This document shows, in pieces, positions 1 to 6,951 of a DNA stretch of 21,361 nucleotides. The DNA lies in NCBI GenBank assembly GCA_041488235.1, contig JBGPOW010000059.1:1-21361 (forward strand), read 5' to 3'. The notes beneath the pieces were generated by a model. It had not been told where the DNA came from. It did no database searches and was given only the letters and a program-made list of their open reading frames with translations. The stretch's first letter is position 1. The number at the start of each line of letters is the position of its first letter. The translations under genes and the position numbers were made by a program. This stretch comes from DP-19 sp041488235. Its GTDB lineage: Bacteria > Desulfobacterota > Binatia > UTPRO1.

Positions 1-363
1 CCGGACGCAGTCGCCTTGGTGTTCGCCTACCAGGACAAGTACGGCCCACTCGGGAAGATCGCGGTCGTCGCCGGGCGCCGCGTCGGCGACGCGCTGGAGG
101 TCGAGACCTGGGTGCTGAGCTGCCGCGCGTTCAGCCGGCGCGTCGAGTGGGCGATTCTCGACGTGCTGTTCACGCGACTCGGCATCGACACGATTGCCTT
201 TCGCTATCGCGCAACGGCGAAGAATCACCTGGTGAAAGAGCTCTTCGGCGGCGCGATCGGAACGGAGCCGACCGACGACGCGGCCGTCCGGCTGTCGCGC
301 GCCGATTTCGAGCGGCACTGCCCCGAGCTCTTCTTCCGCCACGTCGATGGCTCCGCCACCTGA
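1..363 (+). CDS. FkbH-like HAD-IIIC phosphatase/acyltransferase, C-terminal part (5' truncated by window)
   Basis: The reading frame is open from the first base and ends at TGA 361-363, so this is the last 120 residues of a longer protein that starts outside the window. The visible part matches the C-terminal GNAT-like half of FkbH-domain proteins: a YGPLGKIAVVAG strand region, then TWVLSCRAFSRRVEWAILD, which corresponds to the family's conserved W-V-M/L-S-C-R-A-F-S/G-R motif, then a KNHLVKELF segment near the end. FkbH proteins have an N-terminal HAD-like domain that loads a glyceryl unit onto an acyl carrier protein in polyketide pathways; some are found in other acyl-transfer contexts. The N-terminal HAD motifs cannot be seen here, so substrate and pathway are open. 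The next gene starts 81 bases downstream on the same strand and has its own possible promoter. Family assignment is fairly secure; function is not. Confidence 0.75.
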   Translation, partial: PDAVALVFAYQDKYGPLGKIAVVAGRRVGDALEVETWVLSCRAFSRRVEWAILDVLFTRLGIDTIAFRYRATAKNHLVKELFGGAIGTEPTDDAAVRLSRADFERHCPELFFRHVDGSAT

Positions 364-384
364 ACGCCGCGTCCGACAAACGTT

Positions 385-414
385 TTGACTCCGCGGCAAC
401 CGACGCGGTAGTTC
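385..414 (+). promoter_or_regulatory. Possible sigma70-type promoter of the di-iron gene
   Basis: A TTGACT hexamer (385-390) lies 18 bases upstream of TAGTTC (409-414). A start near 421 would give a leader of about 24 bases. The -35 element is good and the -10 element weak. A Shine-Dalgarno run GAGGGG (433-438) follows, ahead of ATG 445. Confidence 0.35.
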
Positions 415-444
415 TACCGAATCTCAGCGAGCGAGGGGACCCCC

Positions 445-1572
445 ATGGCGACCGCGGACAGGTATGCGAGACCGATCGGCGACGTCGATTGGCCGATCTC
501 CGAAGCCTTCAACACGAACTTTCGCTGGGAGTACCAGGACGGCCGCGACTCCCTCCTCAAGCTCTACGAGAAGGGCAAAGAGAAGCAGTGGAACGCGAAC
601 ACCCGCATCGACTGGTCGCAGGACCTCGATCCCGAGAATCCGGAGCAGCTTCCCGACGAGTCCATTCCACTCTTCGGCTCCGACGTGTTCGAGGCGCTCA
701 CGCGCGCGGAGAAGGCGACCCTGCGGCGGCACTTCCAGTCGTGGCAGCTCTCGCAGTTCCTGCACGGCGAGCAAGGGGCGCTCATCTGCACGGCGAAGAT
801 CGTGCAGCAGGTGCCGAGGATCGACGCCAAGTTCTACGCCGCGACGCAGGTCATCGACGAAGCGCGCCACGTCGAGGCGTACTCGCGCCTCCTGCACGAC
901 AAGTTCGAGCTCGCGTACCCGATCACGCCCACGTTGCAGCGCCTCCTCGACAACGTGCTGAGCGACTCGCGCTGGGACATGACGTACCTCGGGATGCAGG
1001 TGCTGATCGAGGGGCTGGCGCTCGCGGCGTTCGCGCAGATCCGCGATCAATCGCAGAATCCGCTCGCCGCCGCCGTCAACGCCTACGTGATGCAGGACGA
1101 GGCGCGCCACGTCGCGTTCGGGCGCTTCGCGCTCCGCGACTACTATCCGACGCTCACGCAGGCCGAGCGCGATGAGCGCGAGGAGTTCGCCGTCGAGGCG
1201 TGCTACCTCATGCGCGACCGCTTCCAGGCGGAAGAGGTGTGGGAAACCCTCGGTCTCCCCGTCGATCGCTGCGCCGCGTACATGCTCGAGTCCGGATTCA
1301 TGCAGCGCTATCGTTCCGCGCTCTTCAGCCGCATCGTGCCGATCATCAAGGACATCGGCCTGTGGGGTCCGAAGATTCGCAAAGGCTACGAGCAAATGGG
1401 CATCCTCGGGTTCGCAGATACGGACGTCCAGGCGATGGCCGACCAGGACGAAAAGGTCGCGGAAGAGTACGACAGAAGGCACGACGAGGTCGTGAGAGTC
1501 GCCGCGTCCGCGAGCGGCGAGCCGACTGATGGCGGAACCATCAATGGAGGAACGCGTCGCGTCTCCGTCTGA
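445..1572 (+). CDS. Ferritin-like superfamily di-iron protein (R2/AurF-like fold), substrate unknown
   Basis: This 375-residue, largely helical protein carries the full six-ligand set of a carboxylate-bridged di-iron centre: E109 in LHGEQGAL, E139 and H142 in DEARHVEAY, E189 in VLIEGLAL, and E219 and H222 in DEARHVAFG. The two E-x-x-H motifs, each followed by a lone upstream glutamate helix, are the signature of the ribonucleotide-reductase-R2, AurF N-oxygenase and fatty-acyl desaturase group. No radical-transfer tyrosine could be assigned, so a ribonucleotide reductase role is not supported; an oxygenase or oxidase is more likely. There is no signal peptide or membrane segment, so it should be cytoplasmic. 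ATG 445 is preferred because GAGGGG lies 6 bases upstream. It follows an FkbH-like gene, and its last 44 bases overlap the pyrE remnant. The C-terminal 30 residues are low complexity and probably disordered. Confidence 0.8.
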   Translation: MATADRYARPIGDVDWPISEAFNTNFRWEYQDGRDSLLKLYEKGKEKQWNANTRIDWSQDLDPENPEQLPDESIPLFGSDVFEALTRAEKATLRRHFQSWQLSQFLHGEQGALICTAKIVQQVPRIDAKFYAATQVIDEARHVEAYSRLLHDKFELAYPITPTLQRLLDNVLSDSRWDMTYLGMQVLIEGLALAAFAQIRDQSQNPLAAAVNAYVMQDEARHVAFGRFALRDYYPTLTQAERDEREEFAVEACYLMRDRFQAEEVWETLGLPVDRCAAYMLESGFMQRYRSALFSRIVPIIKDIGLWGPKIRKGYEQMGILGFADTDVQAMADQDEKVAEEYDRRHDEVVRVAASASGEPTDGGTINGGTRRVSV

Positions 1573-2123
1573 CGCCGGCGAGCGTGCGGCGATGCGGGAG
1601 CGGCTGCTGACGCTCCTCGCGGAGCGCTCGTATCACTACCGGCCGGAGAAGCCGTTCACGCTCGCCTCCGGCGCGACGTCGCCGTTCTATCTCGACGCGC
1701 GCGTCACGACGTGGGATCCCGAGGCGAAGCCGCTGATCGGCGCCCTCGTGTTCGATCTCGTGAACGGCAAGGCCGACGCGATCGGCGGGCTGACGCTCGG
1801 CGCCGATCCGCGCGTTCACCGTCCGCAAGCAGGTGAAGGAGCACGGCATGGGTCGCTGGATCGAGGGCAGCATCCGCGACGGTGACCGGGTCGCGATCGT
1901 CGACGACACCGTCACGACCGGCACGTCGACGATCGACGCGATCGACCGTTGCCGCCAAGCGGGCCATCAGGTGACGGCCGTCGTCGTGCTCGTGGACCGC
2001 GAGGAAGGCGGGCTCGACCGCATCCGCACCGCGGTCGGCGCGGTGCCGTGCACGGCGCTCTTCACGCGCGCCGACCTCGATCATCACGTGCTGGGCGACC
2101 GCGGCGCCGCGCGCCCGGCGTAG
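1529..2123 (+). pseudogene. pyrE: Orotate phosphoribosyltransferase (PyrE), disrupted by internal deletion and frameshift
   Basis: Two adjacent frames together encode most of an orotate phosphoribosyltransferase, which joins orotate and PRPP to make OMP in pyrimidine synthesis. The first frame (from ATG 1529, or 1544 or 1592) carries the N-terminal half, including FTLASGATSPFYLDAR and GGLTLGADP, and then runs out of homology at about 1810. The second frame resumes at about 1809-1812 with RAFTVRKQVKEHG, includes the PRPP-binding motif VAIVDDTVTTGTST, and ends at TAG 2121-2123. In relatives about 16-17 residues separate GADP from the AFxVRK segment. They are missing here, so roughly 50 bases were lost and the loss was not a multiple of three. 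A GC-only CGCGCG tract sits at the junction. No intact PyrE can be made from this sequence. It may be a true lesion or an assembly collapse. The TMTC-like gene starts 8 bases downstream. Confidence 0.85.
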
Positions 2124-2131
2124 GGAACCTC

Positions 2132-4384
2132 GTGGCGAAACGGCGGCGGCGCGGCGGCGCCCCGGAGGCGGCGCCGCGTCATGCCGTGAGCGCGCCCGGC
2201 GTCGCACGTCCCGTGCGGCCGCGCGATGCGCTGCGCGCCGCGACGGCGCGTGTCGAGGTCGCCGGCGCCGCGTCGCGCACGTGGTCGGCGACGGCGGCCG
2301 TCGTCGCTGCGGTTGCGCTCGCACTCTACGCAAACAGTCTCCGCGGCGCGCTGTTCTTCGACGATACGAACGCGATCCTCAACAACCTGTGGGTGCGGAC
2401 GGGCGACGTCGTGAGCATCCTCACCCGCCCGTCGTGGTGGAGCGAAGCGCGCGGGCACGGCTGGCGACCCCTCACCACCCTCACGTTTGCGCTCGATCAC
2501 GCGCTGCACGGCCTCGACCCCGTCGGCTACCACGTCGTCAACGTGCTGCTGCACGCCGGCGTGAGCGTGCTCGTCTTCGCCGTCTTCTCGCGCGTCGCCG
2601 CGCCGCTGCCAGCGGCGATCGCGGCGCTGCTGTTCGCGGCGCATCCGGTGCACACCGAGGCGGTCGCGAGCGTCGTCGGCCGCGCCGAGCTGCTCGCCGC
2701 CGGCGGCTTCTTTCTTTCCTGGCTGCTCTTCTTGCGTGCCGACGCGCGCACGTCGCGCTCTGCTGCGATTCTCGAGGTGCTCGGCGTCGCGACGTTCTTC
2801 GCGGCGTTGCTGGCGAAGGAGAACGCGCTCGCGCTCCTGCCCGTTCTCGTCCTTGCCGACCTGTTGCAGCCCGGGACGACCGCCCTACGAGGGCAAGCGC
2901 TACGAGTGCAGGCGCTGCGTCGCCACGGCGTGCGGTACGCCGCGCTCGCCGTGGCGGCGCTCGTCTTCGTCTGGCTGCGACACCTCGTCCTCGGTGACGA
3001 CACCGCTCCGATCAGCGTGCTCGACAATCCGCTCGTCGCGCTGCCCCTCTTCACGCGCGAGCTCACCGCGATCAAGGTAGCGGGACTCTATGGATGGAGG
3101 CTCCTCGTTCCCTGGCAGCTCGCCGCCGACTACTCGTATCGGCAGATCCCGCCCGTCGCGTCCGTACTCGAGCCGACGTTCCTCGCCGCGCTCGCAGTCG
3201 TTGCGGCGGTGCCGGCACTCATATGGTGGAGCTGGCGGCGCGCGCCGGCGGTGGCACTGGCCCTCGGTCTCCTCGCGCTCACGTTTGCGATGGTCTCGAA
3301 CTTGGCGTTCCTGATCGGCACGATCATGGCGGAGCGGCTCGTGTACCTGCCCTCCGCCGGCTTCTGCCTCGCGGTTGCCGTCGCCCTCGAGCGCGCGACG
3401 CGTGAAGCGAGTCGCGGTCGAGGGCCGTCGTTACGCACCGACGTTCCAATCCAAGCGCGTGGCGGCGTCGCGGCCGACGCCGCGGCTGACATCGCCGCCG
3501 TGGACGTTGCGACGCTGGATTTGCGGCGCCTCTGGCGACCCGCGATCGCCGCGCCGCTCACGATCGTCGTCGCGCTCTACGGGGCGCGCACGTGGTCGCG
3601 AAACGCGGTATGGCGGGACCGCGTGACGTTTTTCTCGACGATGGTCGTCGAGGCACCCGATTCCGCGCGCAGCCATCGCGAGCTCGGTACCGCCCTCGCG
3701 GATCACGGCAAGTTCGACGTTGCCCGGGCCGAGTTCGAGCGCTCGCTGGCGATCAAGGGCGAGGACGCGGCTACCCTGTACAATCTCGGCAATGCGCTGC
3801 TCCAGGAGCGGCGCTACGACGACGCGATCCACGCGTACGAGCGTGCGCTCGCCGTGAAGCCGGACTTCGCGGACGCGATGGTGAATCTCGGGAACGCGGA
3901 GAGCCTCCGTGGCAACAACGAGGCGGCATTGGCGGCGATGCGGCGCGCGCTCGCGCTTTCGCCGCGCTCGGCGAGCCTGCACATGAACATCGCGAACGAG
4001 CTCTTTCGGCTCGGCAGGCACGCGGAGGCGCGCGACGAGTACGAGGCCGCGCTCGCGATCGAGCCCGACGCCGTGGAGTTGCTCACCAACTATGGCGCCT
4101 TTCTTTTGACGATCGGCGACTACGACGGCGCCGCGCGCGCCAATCGGCGCGCCGGCGACGCGCCGCGGGCGCTCGTCGGACTCGCCGCCGCGTACCGGGC
4201 GCAGGGACGAGCGGCGGACGCGCGTGCCGCGTACGCGCATGCGGCGCAGCTCTTTCCGAACGATCCCGGCGTGCGTCAGATGGGCGACGTGCTGCGCCGC
4301 GACGCCGCGGCTGGCGCATCGCCGGGCGTCGAGAAGGCCGCACCGTCCGGCGGCGGCGCCGTGGCGGCACCGCCGGGCGGATGA
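2132..4384 (+). CDS. TMTC-like polytopic membrane protein with C-terminal TPRs, putative GT-C glycosyltransferase (copy 1)
   Basis: The start is GTG 2132, with AGGGA (2122-2126) five bases upstream and only 8 bases after the pyrE stop; this gives 750 residues. A basic, probably cytoplasmic N-terminus (about 1-45) precedes the first membrane helix. A YANSLRGALFFDD segment follows, with the acidic pair D77-D78 in the first external loop. Further marks are GYHVVNVLLHAG, HPVHTEAVASVVGRAELL and AERLVYLPSAGF. These match eukaryotic TMTC proteins and bacterial relatives, whose GT-C fold uses a loop acidic pair to transfer a sugar from a polyprenyl-phosphate donor. About ten hydrophobic segments run to residue 500; residues 510-700 hold five to six TPR units, one degenerate. 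The end overlaps copy 2 by ATGA. Sugar and acceptor are unknown, and the transferase role is inferred from family resemblance. Confidence 0.75.
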   Translation: MAKRRRRGGAPEAAPRHAVSAPGVARPVRPRDALRAATARVEVAGAASRTWSATAAVVAAVALALYANSLRGALFFDDTNAILNNLWVRTGDVVSILTRPSWWSEARGHGWRPLTTLTFALDHALHGLDPVGYHVVNVLLHAGVSVLVFAVFSRVAAPLPAAIAALLFAAHPVHTEAVASVVGRAELLAAGGFFLSWLLFLRADARTSRSAAILEVLGVATFFAALLAKENALALLPVLVLADLLQPGTTALRGQALRVQALRRHGVRYAALAVAALVFVWLRHLVLGDDTAPISVLDNPLVALPLFTRELTAIKVAGLYGWRLLVPWQLAADYSYRQIPPVASVLEPTFLAALAVVAAVPALIWWSWRRAPAVALALGLLALTFAMVSNLAFLIGTIMAERLVYLPSAGFCLAVAVALERATREASRGRGPSLRTDVPIQARGGVAADAAADIAAVDVATLDLRRLWRPAIAAPLTIVVALYGARTWSRNAVWRDRVTFFSTMVVEAPDSARSHRELGTALADHGKFDVARAEFERSLAIKGEDAATLYNLGNALLQERRYDDAIHAYERALAVKPDFADAMVNLGNAESLRGNNEAALAAMRRALALSPRSASLHMNIANELFRLGRHAEARDEYEAALAIEPDAVELLTNYGAFLLTIGDYDGAARANRRAGDAPRALVGLAAAYRAQGRAADARAAYAHAAQLFPNDPGVRQMGDVLRRDAAAGASPGVEKAAPSGGGAVAAPPGG

Positions 4385-6540
4385 CGCGCGTTCTGCTCCT
4401 CGTCGCGGCGGCATGCGCGGCGTACGCGGATAGTCTCGGGGTCCCGTTCATATTCGACGATCGGACCGCGATCGTCTCCAACCTCCGCATCCGCGAGCTC
4501 TGGCCGGGGCCTTTCACGTCCGCGCGCCCCATCCTCGATCTGACGCTGGCGGCGAACTACGCGCTCGTCGGCCTGCACGTTGTCGGCTACCACGTCGTCA
4601 ATCTCGCCCTCCATGTCGGCTGCGGCTTGCTGTTCTACGACCTCGCTCGGCGGACGTTGCGCGCGACGGGTACGGCGCCCGGGCACGAGACGCGCGTCGC
4701 CTGGTGGGCGGCGCTGGTCTTTCTCGTGCACCCGATCCAGACCGAGGCGGTCACGTACGTCATCAGTCGCAGCGAGGTGCTGATGGCGTTCTGGTACCTC
4801 GCCACGCTCGACCTCGCCCTTCTCGGCGAGACCGACGCCGCGCGCCGCCAGACCTGGTGGACGCTCGCGATCCTCACCTGCGCGCTCGGGATGGCGACGA
4901 AGCCGACGATGGTATCGGCGCCAATCGCGGTGTGGTGGCTCTTCCGGTGCACCGCCGAGCCTGACGAGCCGAGGCTGTCGTTCGCCGACGATCGCGCGCG
5001 GGGAAGTCGCGCCGCGCCGCCGGTGCGCTGGCCCTTCGGGGTCGGGGTCGCGGCGACGTGGCTCGTGCTCGCCGCGCTCGCCGCATGGCGCGAGACACCC
5101 GGCGCCGGACTCGACATCGGAATCGGACCTCTCGAGTATCTACGGACCGAGCTCGGCGTCACCTGGCACTACCTTCGTCTGCTCGTCTGGCCCGCGAACC
5201 AGACGATCGAGTACGACTGGCCGCTGGCGACGCGGTGGCTCACGGCGGCGGTCGTCGTTCCGGCGTGCGGATGGATCGTGGTGCTCGGGATGCTCGCCTG
5301 GCTGCGCCGCGCCGGCCGCGACGCCGCGGCCCTGTGGCTCGGGCTCGCGATCCTCGCGCTCGCCTCGAGCTCGTCGATCGTGCCGATCGCCGACCTCGTG
5401 TTCGAGCATCGCATGTATCTGCCGCTCGCGGGCTTCGCCGTCCTCGCGGCGCTCGCGGGCGAAGGTCTCGCGCGGCGGGCGCCGCGCGCCGTCGCGCTCG
5501 CCGCCGCCATTGCCGTCGTCGCGCTCGGCGTCGCGACCTTCGAGCGCAACCGACTGTGGCACGATCCGGTGACGCTCTGGGAAGACGCGCTCGCGAAGGC
5601 GCCGGCGAAGCCGCGCATCTTTCGCAACCTCATCAGCGCCTACGAGGAGCGCGGCGATCGTACGAATGCGGTGCGCATCGCGGCACAGGAGACGGCGGTG
5701 TTCGAGACTCTACACCGCGCCCGCCCGCACGATCCCGAGGCGATGAGCGCGCTCGCCGACGCGTATGCGCGGCGCGGTCGCATCGACGAGGCGCTGCCGC
5801 TGCTCGTCGAGGCCGTGCAGCGCGCGCCCCAGGACGCGCTGGTGCGCGCCGCGTACGGCAGCTTGCTGTTGGAGACCGGACGCGCGGCGGACGCGGTCAG
5901 CCAGCTCGAGATGGCACAGGCGCTCGCCGGCGGGCAGCGCGATTGGGTCGGCCGCGACCTGATGCGCTCGATTCTGACCAACCTCGGCTGGGCGTACGCG
6001 TCCGTCGGACGCGAGAGCGACGCAATCGCCGTCCTCCGCCAAGCGGCTGCGCACGACGACGTCGAGGCGCTCAACAATCTCGGGTCGATCCTCGCGCGCG
6101 TCGGTCAATGGAACGAGGCGCAGCGCGTGCTCGAGCGCGCCCGCGAGCGCGATCCGGAGGATCCCAACGTCGAGAGCAATCTCGGATGGGTGTACGCCAA
6201 CGTGGGGAGACTCGATGAGGCGCGCGAGCTCCTCGAGCGCGCGATCGTGAAGCAGCCGCAGGAGCCCTCGGCGCACGGGAACCTCGGCTGGGTTCGGCTA
6301 CGCGCCGGCGACCCGGCCGCCGCGCTCACGGCATTTGCGGCGGCGCAAGCGCTCGAGCCGAGCAGCGCCTGGATCGCCACGATGCAAGGCATCGCCCACG
6401 CCCGCCTCGCCGAGTGGCCCGCTGCCATCGCCGCCTTCGACCGTGCGCTCGCGCTCGCCCCCGACGCCGACCTCGCCCGCGAAAACCTCGCCCGCGCCGA
6501 ACGTCACGAGCCGCCCGCCCTCCCCGAACCCGAGCAGTAG
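4381..6540 (+). CDS. TMTC-like polytopic membrane protein with C-terminal TPRs, putative GT-C glycosyltransferase (copy 2)
   Basis: ATG 4381 overlaps the stop of copy 1 by ATGA, so translation is probably coupled; the product has 719 residues. It begins almost directly with the first membrane helix and lacks the basic N-terminal extension of copy 1. The acidic pair is D26-D27 in YADSLGVPFIFDD. The other shared marks are GYHVVNLALHVG, HPIQTEAVTYVISRSEVL and EHRMYLPLAGF. The TPR tail (about 410-710) is longer than in copy 1, with repeats such as LSALADAYARRGRIDEALPL and NLGWVYANVGRLDEARELL. Sequence divergence between the copies outside these motifs is high, so this is an old duplication. The last gene before a 411-base non-coding block, it probably shares transcription with pyrE and copy 1. 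Location is the inner membrane; the TPRs may hold the acceptor protein. The enzymatic role is inferred. Confidence 0.75.
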   Translation: MTRVLLLVAAACAAYADSLGVPFIFDDRTAIVSNLRIRELWPGPFTSARPILDLTLAANYALVGLHVVGYHVVNLALHVGCGLLFYDLARRTLRATGTAPGHETRVAWWAALVFLVHPIQTEAVTYVISRSEVLMAFWYLATLDLALLGETDAARRQTWWTLAILTCALGMATKPTMVSAPIAVWWLFRCTAEPDEPRLSFADDRARGSRAAPPVRWPFGVGVAATWLVLAALAAWRETPGAGLDIGIGPLEYLRTELGVTWHYLRLLVWPANQTIEYDWPLATRWLTAAVVVPACGWIVVLGMLAWLRRAGRDAAALWLGLAILALASSSSIVPIADLVFEHRMYLPLAGFAVLAALAGEGLARRAPRAVALAAAIAVVALGVATFERNRLWHDPVTLWEDALAKAPAKPRIFRNLISAYEERGDRTNAVRIAAQETAVFETLHRARPHDPEAMSALADAYARRGRIDEALPLLVEAVQRAPQDALVRAAYGSLLLETGRAADAVSQLEMAQALAGGQRDWVGRDLMRSILTNLGWAYASVGRESDAIAVLRQAAAHDDVEALNNLGSILARVGQWNEAQRVLERARERDPEDPNVESNLGWVYANVGRLDEARELLERAIVKQPQEPSAHGNLGWVRLRAGDPAAALTAFAAAQALEPSSAWIATMQGIAHARLAEWPAAIAAFDRALALAPDADLARENLARAERHEPPALPEPEQ

Positions 6541-6580
6541 CGCGCTCGCCAGCGCCGTGTGTAGACGCCGTCGTCGCCGG

Positions 6581-6729
6581 CCGTGCGGCGGAGCATGGGG
6601 TTGGCGGAGCGCGCATAAAGAGCGAGCCATTTCGATCAGGACGCCGCGGACTACGGAACGTCTAATCCGTGTCCGGTGCCCCGCGCGAGCGATCCTCGCG
6701 CGGAGCCAACCCCATGCTCCGCCGTACGG
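6581..6729. repeat. 149-bp element bounded by 25-bp imperfect inverted repeats
   Basis: The left arm (6581-6605) and right arm (6705-6729) are reverse complements at 24 of 25 positions; the one difference is at the fifth base of the left arm. Both contain the core GGAGCATGGGGTTGGC or its complement. A further GCGCG pairing lies just inside after a 3-base mismatch. Inside, next to the right arm, sits a second perfect hairpin: 9-bp stem 6681-6689 with 6695-6703 and a 5-base loop. No target-site duplication is seen at the outer edges. It could be a non-autonomous mobile element, an interspersed palindromic repeat, or a long hairpin ending the upstream transcript. It lies 10 bases upstream of the shc promoter. 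Confidence 0.8.
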
Positions 6730-6739
6730 GTGAGTGTGA

Positions 6740-6769
6740 TTGACAAGGTACGAGCCCGCCTCCTATAAG
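6740..6769 (+). promoter_or_regulatory. Sigma70-type promoter of the hopanoid operon
   Basis: A perfect TTGACA (6740-6745) and TATAAG (6764-6769) are separated by 18 bases. The short AT-richer -10 stands out from the GC-rich surroundings. The predicted start is near 6776, giving a leader of about 175 bases before ATG 6952. Confidence 0.7.
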
Positions 6770-6783
6770 CCGACGCGTCAAGT

Positions 6784-6818
6784 GCTCGAGCGCCGGGGGG
6801 GCGTCTCGAGCTTTTTTT
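6784..6818 (+). terminator. Terminator-like hairpin with T7 tract, just after the promoter start site
   Basis: GCTCGAG (6784-6790) pairs with CTCGAGC (6805-6811). The inner CGCC (6791-6794) pairs with GGCG (6800-6803) across a one-base bulge, leaving a GGGGG loop. Seven T residues follow at 6812-6818. This is the form of a Rho-independent terminator, yet it begins only about 8 bases after the predicted start of the shc transcript. It may end transcripts coming from the upstream genes, attenuate the hopanoid operon, or stabilise the 5' end of its mRNA. Confidence 0.6.
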
Positions 6819-6845
6819 GATGAGCTGCTGACCGATGGGTCGAGT

Positions 6846-6891
6846 CGGCGGCGATGCGGTGCCTGCTGGCAAATGGGGGCGCCGTTTTTTT
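6846..6891 (+). terminator. Weak second hairpin/T7 structure in the shc leader
   Basis: CGGCG (6846-6850) can pair with CGCCG (6880-6884), which is followed directly by seven T residues (6885-6891). The stem is only 5 bp with a 29-base loop, so this is weak. It is noted because it is a second T7 tract in one leader of an otherwise GC-rich genome. Confidence 0.25.
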
Positions 6892-6951
6892 GGGACGCGA
6901 GCTGACCGCATGGTTAGTGCAACGACGACGCGTGCGGAGGGGAAGGAGTCG

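Noticed and set aside
147..1175. Long open frame overlapping the FkbH-like and di-iron genes
   Set aside because: Arginine-rich composition typical of an out-of-phase GC-rich frame; it lies over two genes with clear family motifs.
424..1482. Long antisense open frame opposite the di-iron gene
   Set aside because: Antisense frames stay open by codon bias in GC-rich genes; it has no recognisable motif and no promoter or Shine-Dalgarno sequence.
445..1572. Di-iron protein as ribonucleotide reductase beta subunit
   Set aside because: The ligand set fits the superfamily, but no radical tyrosine or subunit-interaction tail could be identified and no nrdA neighbour is present.
1529..2123. Programmed ribosomal frameshift in pyrE
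   Set aside because: About 16 conserved residues are missing at the junction, so a simple frame change would not rebuild the enzyme; no slippery heptamer is present.
3592..4380. N-terminal extension of the second TMTC-like gene
   Set aside because: Out-of-frame shadow of the TPR region of copy 1; the ATGA overlap at 4381 is the natural start.
6581..6729. Inverted-repeat element as a transposon with target-site duplication
   Set aside because: The flanking bases at 6571-6580 and 6730-6739 show no direct repeat and no transposase is present; only the repeat itself is supported.
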